Translations under genes and position numbers: made by a program
Shown here: positions 63,733 to 64,000 of the stretch, in pieces
Layout: every line of letters starts with the position of its first letter
How positions within the stretch are numbered: the stretch's first letter is position 1
Notes under the pieces: generated by a model
What the model saw: only the letters and a program-made list of their open reading frames with translations
What the model was told of the DNA's origin: nothing
The model's database searches: none
NCBI RefSeq assembly: GCF_900111835.1
Contig: NZ_FOJP01000003.1
Span: forward strand, 1-64,000
Direction: 5' to 3'
Length of the DNA stretch: 64,000 nucleotides
Source: Metapseudomonas otitidis
GTDB lineage: Bacteria > Pseudomonadota > Gammaproteobacteria > Pseudomonadales > Pseudomonadaceae

Positions 63733-64000
63733 TCAATCTTCCGCCATATCTTCGTCGCGGCGGCTCATACCGTACTTGCGCATCTTCTCCACCAAGGTGG
63801 TGCGTCGGATACGCAGGCGCTCGGCGGCACGGGCCACCACACCGGCCGCATCGTCCAGCGCCTGCTGGATCAGCTCCTGCTCGAGGTTGCCCAGGTAATC
63901 CTTCAGGTCCAGGCCTTCGGGCGGCAGCATCGCCGGAGCACTGACGCCGGGCAGGCCGGCGCCGATGGCGGAACGCTCCTCCAGCTCTTCGCGCAGGCTG
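63733..64000 (-). CDS. fleQ: Flagellar master regulator FleQ (C-terminal part; truncated by window edge)
   Basis: The visible 88 residues are the end of the protein: a linker (LREELEERSAIGAGLPGVS) and a Fis-type DNA-binding helix-turn-helix (AAGVVARAAERLRIRRTTLVEKMRKYGM). Position directly upstream of fleSR and the sequence identify FleQ, the c-di-GMP-responsive sigma-54 activator at the top of the flagellar cascade. The AAA+ and REC-like domains lie beyond the window. Confidence 0.92.
   Translation of the reverse strand, partial: SLREELEERSAIGAGLPGVSAPAMLPPEGLDLKDYLGNLEQELIQQALDDAAGVVARAAERLRIRRTTLVEKMRKYGMSRRDEDMAED

Overview
The window is GC-rich chromosomal DNA from a Pseudomonas species (Gammaproteobacteria). 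The evidence is the gene content and order. There is a gcl-hyi-glxR-ttuD-pykF block beside a moaA homologue, a complete ccmABCDEFGHI cytochrome c maturation operon, and a long flagellar/chemotaxis cluster containing the Pseudomonas-specific genes fleQ, fleS, fleR, fleN, motC, motD and parC/parP-like genes. The hptB-hsbR-hsbA homologues lie between fliJ and fliK, as I recall from P. putida/P. fluorescens-type genomes rather than from P. aeruginosa PAO1. I cannot name the species. I see no mobile element, prophage, tRNA, rRNA or CRISPR array. Spacing is tight and codon use looks uniform throughout.

Region 1 (1-7285) holds the end of a Tsx/OmpK-like porin, a DUF2383 stress-type protein, a periplasmic binding protein translationally coupled to 8-oxoguanine deaminase, moaA, a divergent TetR regulator, an RtcB-type RNA ligase and a GlcG/HbpS-like protein. 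Region 2 (7286-14056) is the glyoxylate assimilation operon: Gcl joins two glyoxylates to tartronate semialdehyde, Hyi and GlxR interconvert and reduce it, a TtuD/MOFRL enzyme handles hydroxypyruvate or glycerate, and pyruvate kinase closes the route to pyruvate. Three copies of a TTGTATACAA palindrome connect the TetR/moaA promoter region with the gcl promoter. With the purine deaminase, nucleoside porin and urea transporter, the left part of the window suits purine or ureide breakdown, which yields glyoxylate and urea.

Region 3 (14176-21470) is a mixed set: urea transporter, HD-domain protein, sulfate-binding protein, DmpA-type aminopeptidase with an APC permease and a divergent LuxR-type regulator, a DUF4124 protein and a small lipoprotein. 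Region 4 (21494-28443, minus strand) is ccmABCDEFGHI, with most junctions overlapping. Region 5 (28592-30468, plus strand) is a FliK-like protein followed by a free-standing FlhB C-terminal-like protein (FlhX type). It is the only plus-strand pair in the right half of the window.

Region 6 (30458-64000, minus strand) is the flagellar/chemotaxis supercluster. In transcription order it runs fleQ (partial), fleS-fleR, fliE-F-G-H-I-J, hsbA-hsbR-hptB, fliK, fliL-M-N-O-P-Q-R-flhB, flhA-flhF-fleN-fliA, cheY-cheZ-cheA-cheB-motC-motD-parC-parP-cheW, a DUF2802 gene and a rhodanese gene. Sigma-54-type -24/-12 elements with correct GG-N10-GC spacing precede fleS, fliE, fliK, fliL and (less perfectly) flhA, which fits a FleQ/FleR-sigma-54 hierarchy. 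Several hairpins sit at operon junctions. CheA carries three near-identical copies of a 20-residue motif plus one decayed copy in its linker.

On this GC-rich DNA there are very long antisense open frames opposite real genes; I treat them as shadows.
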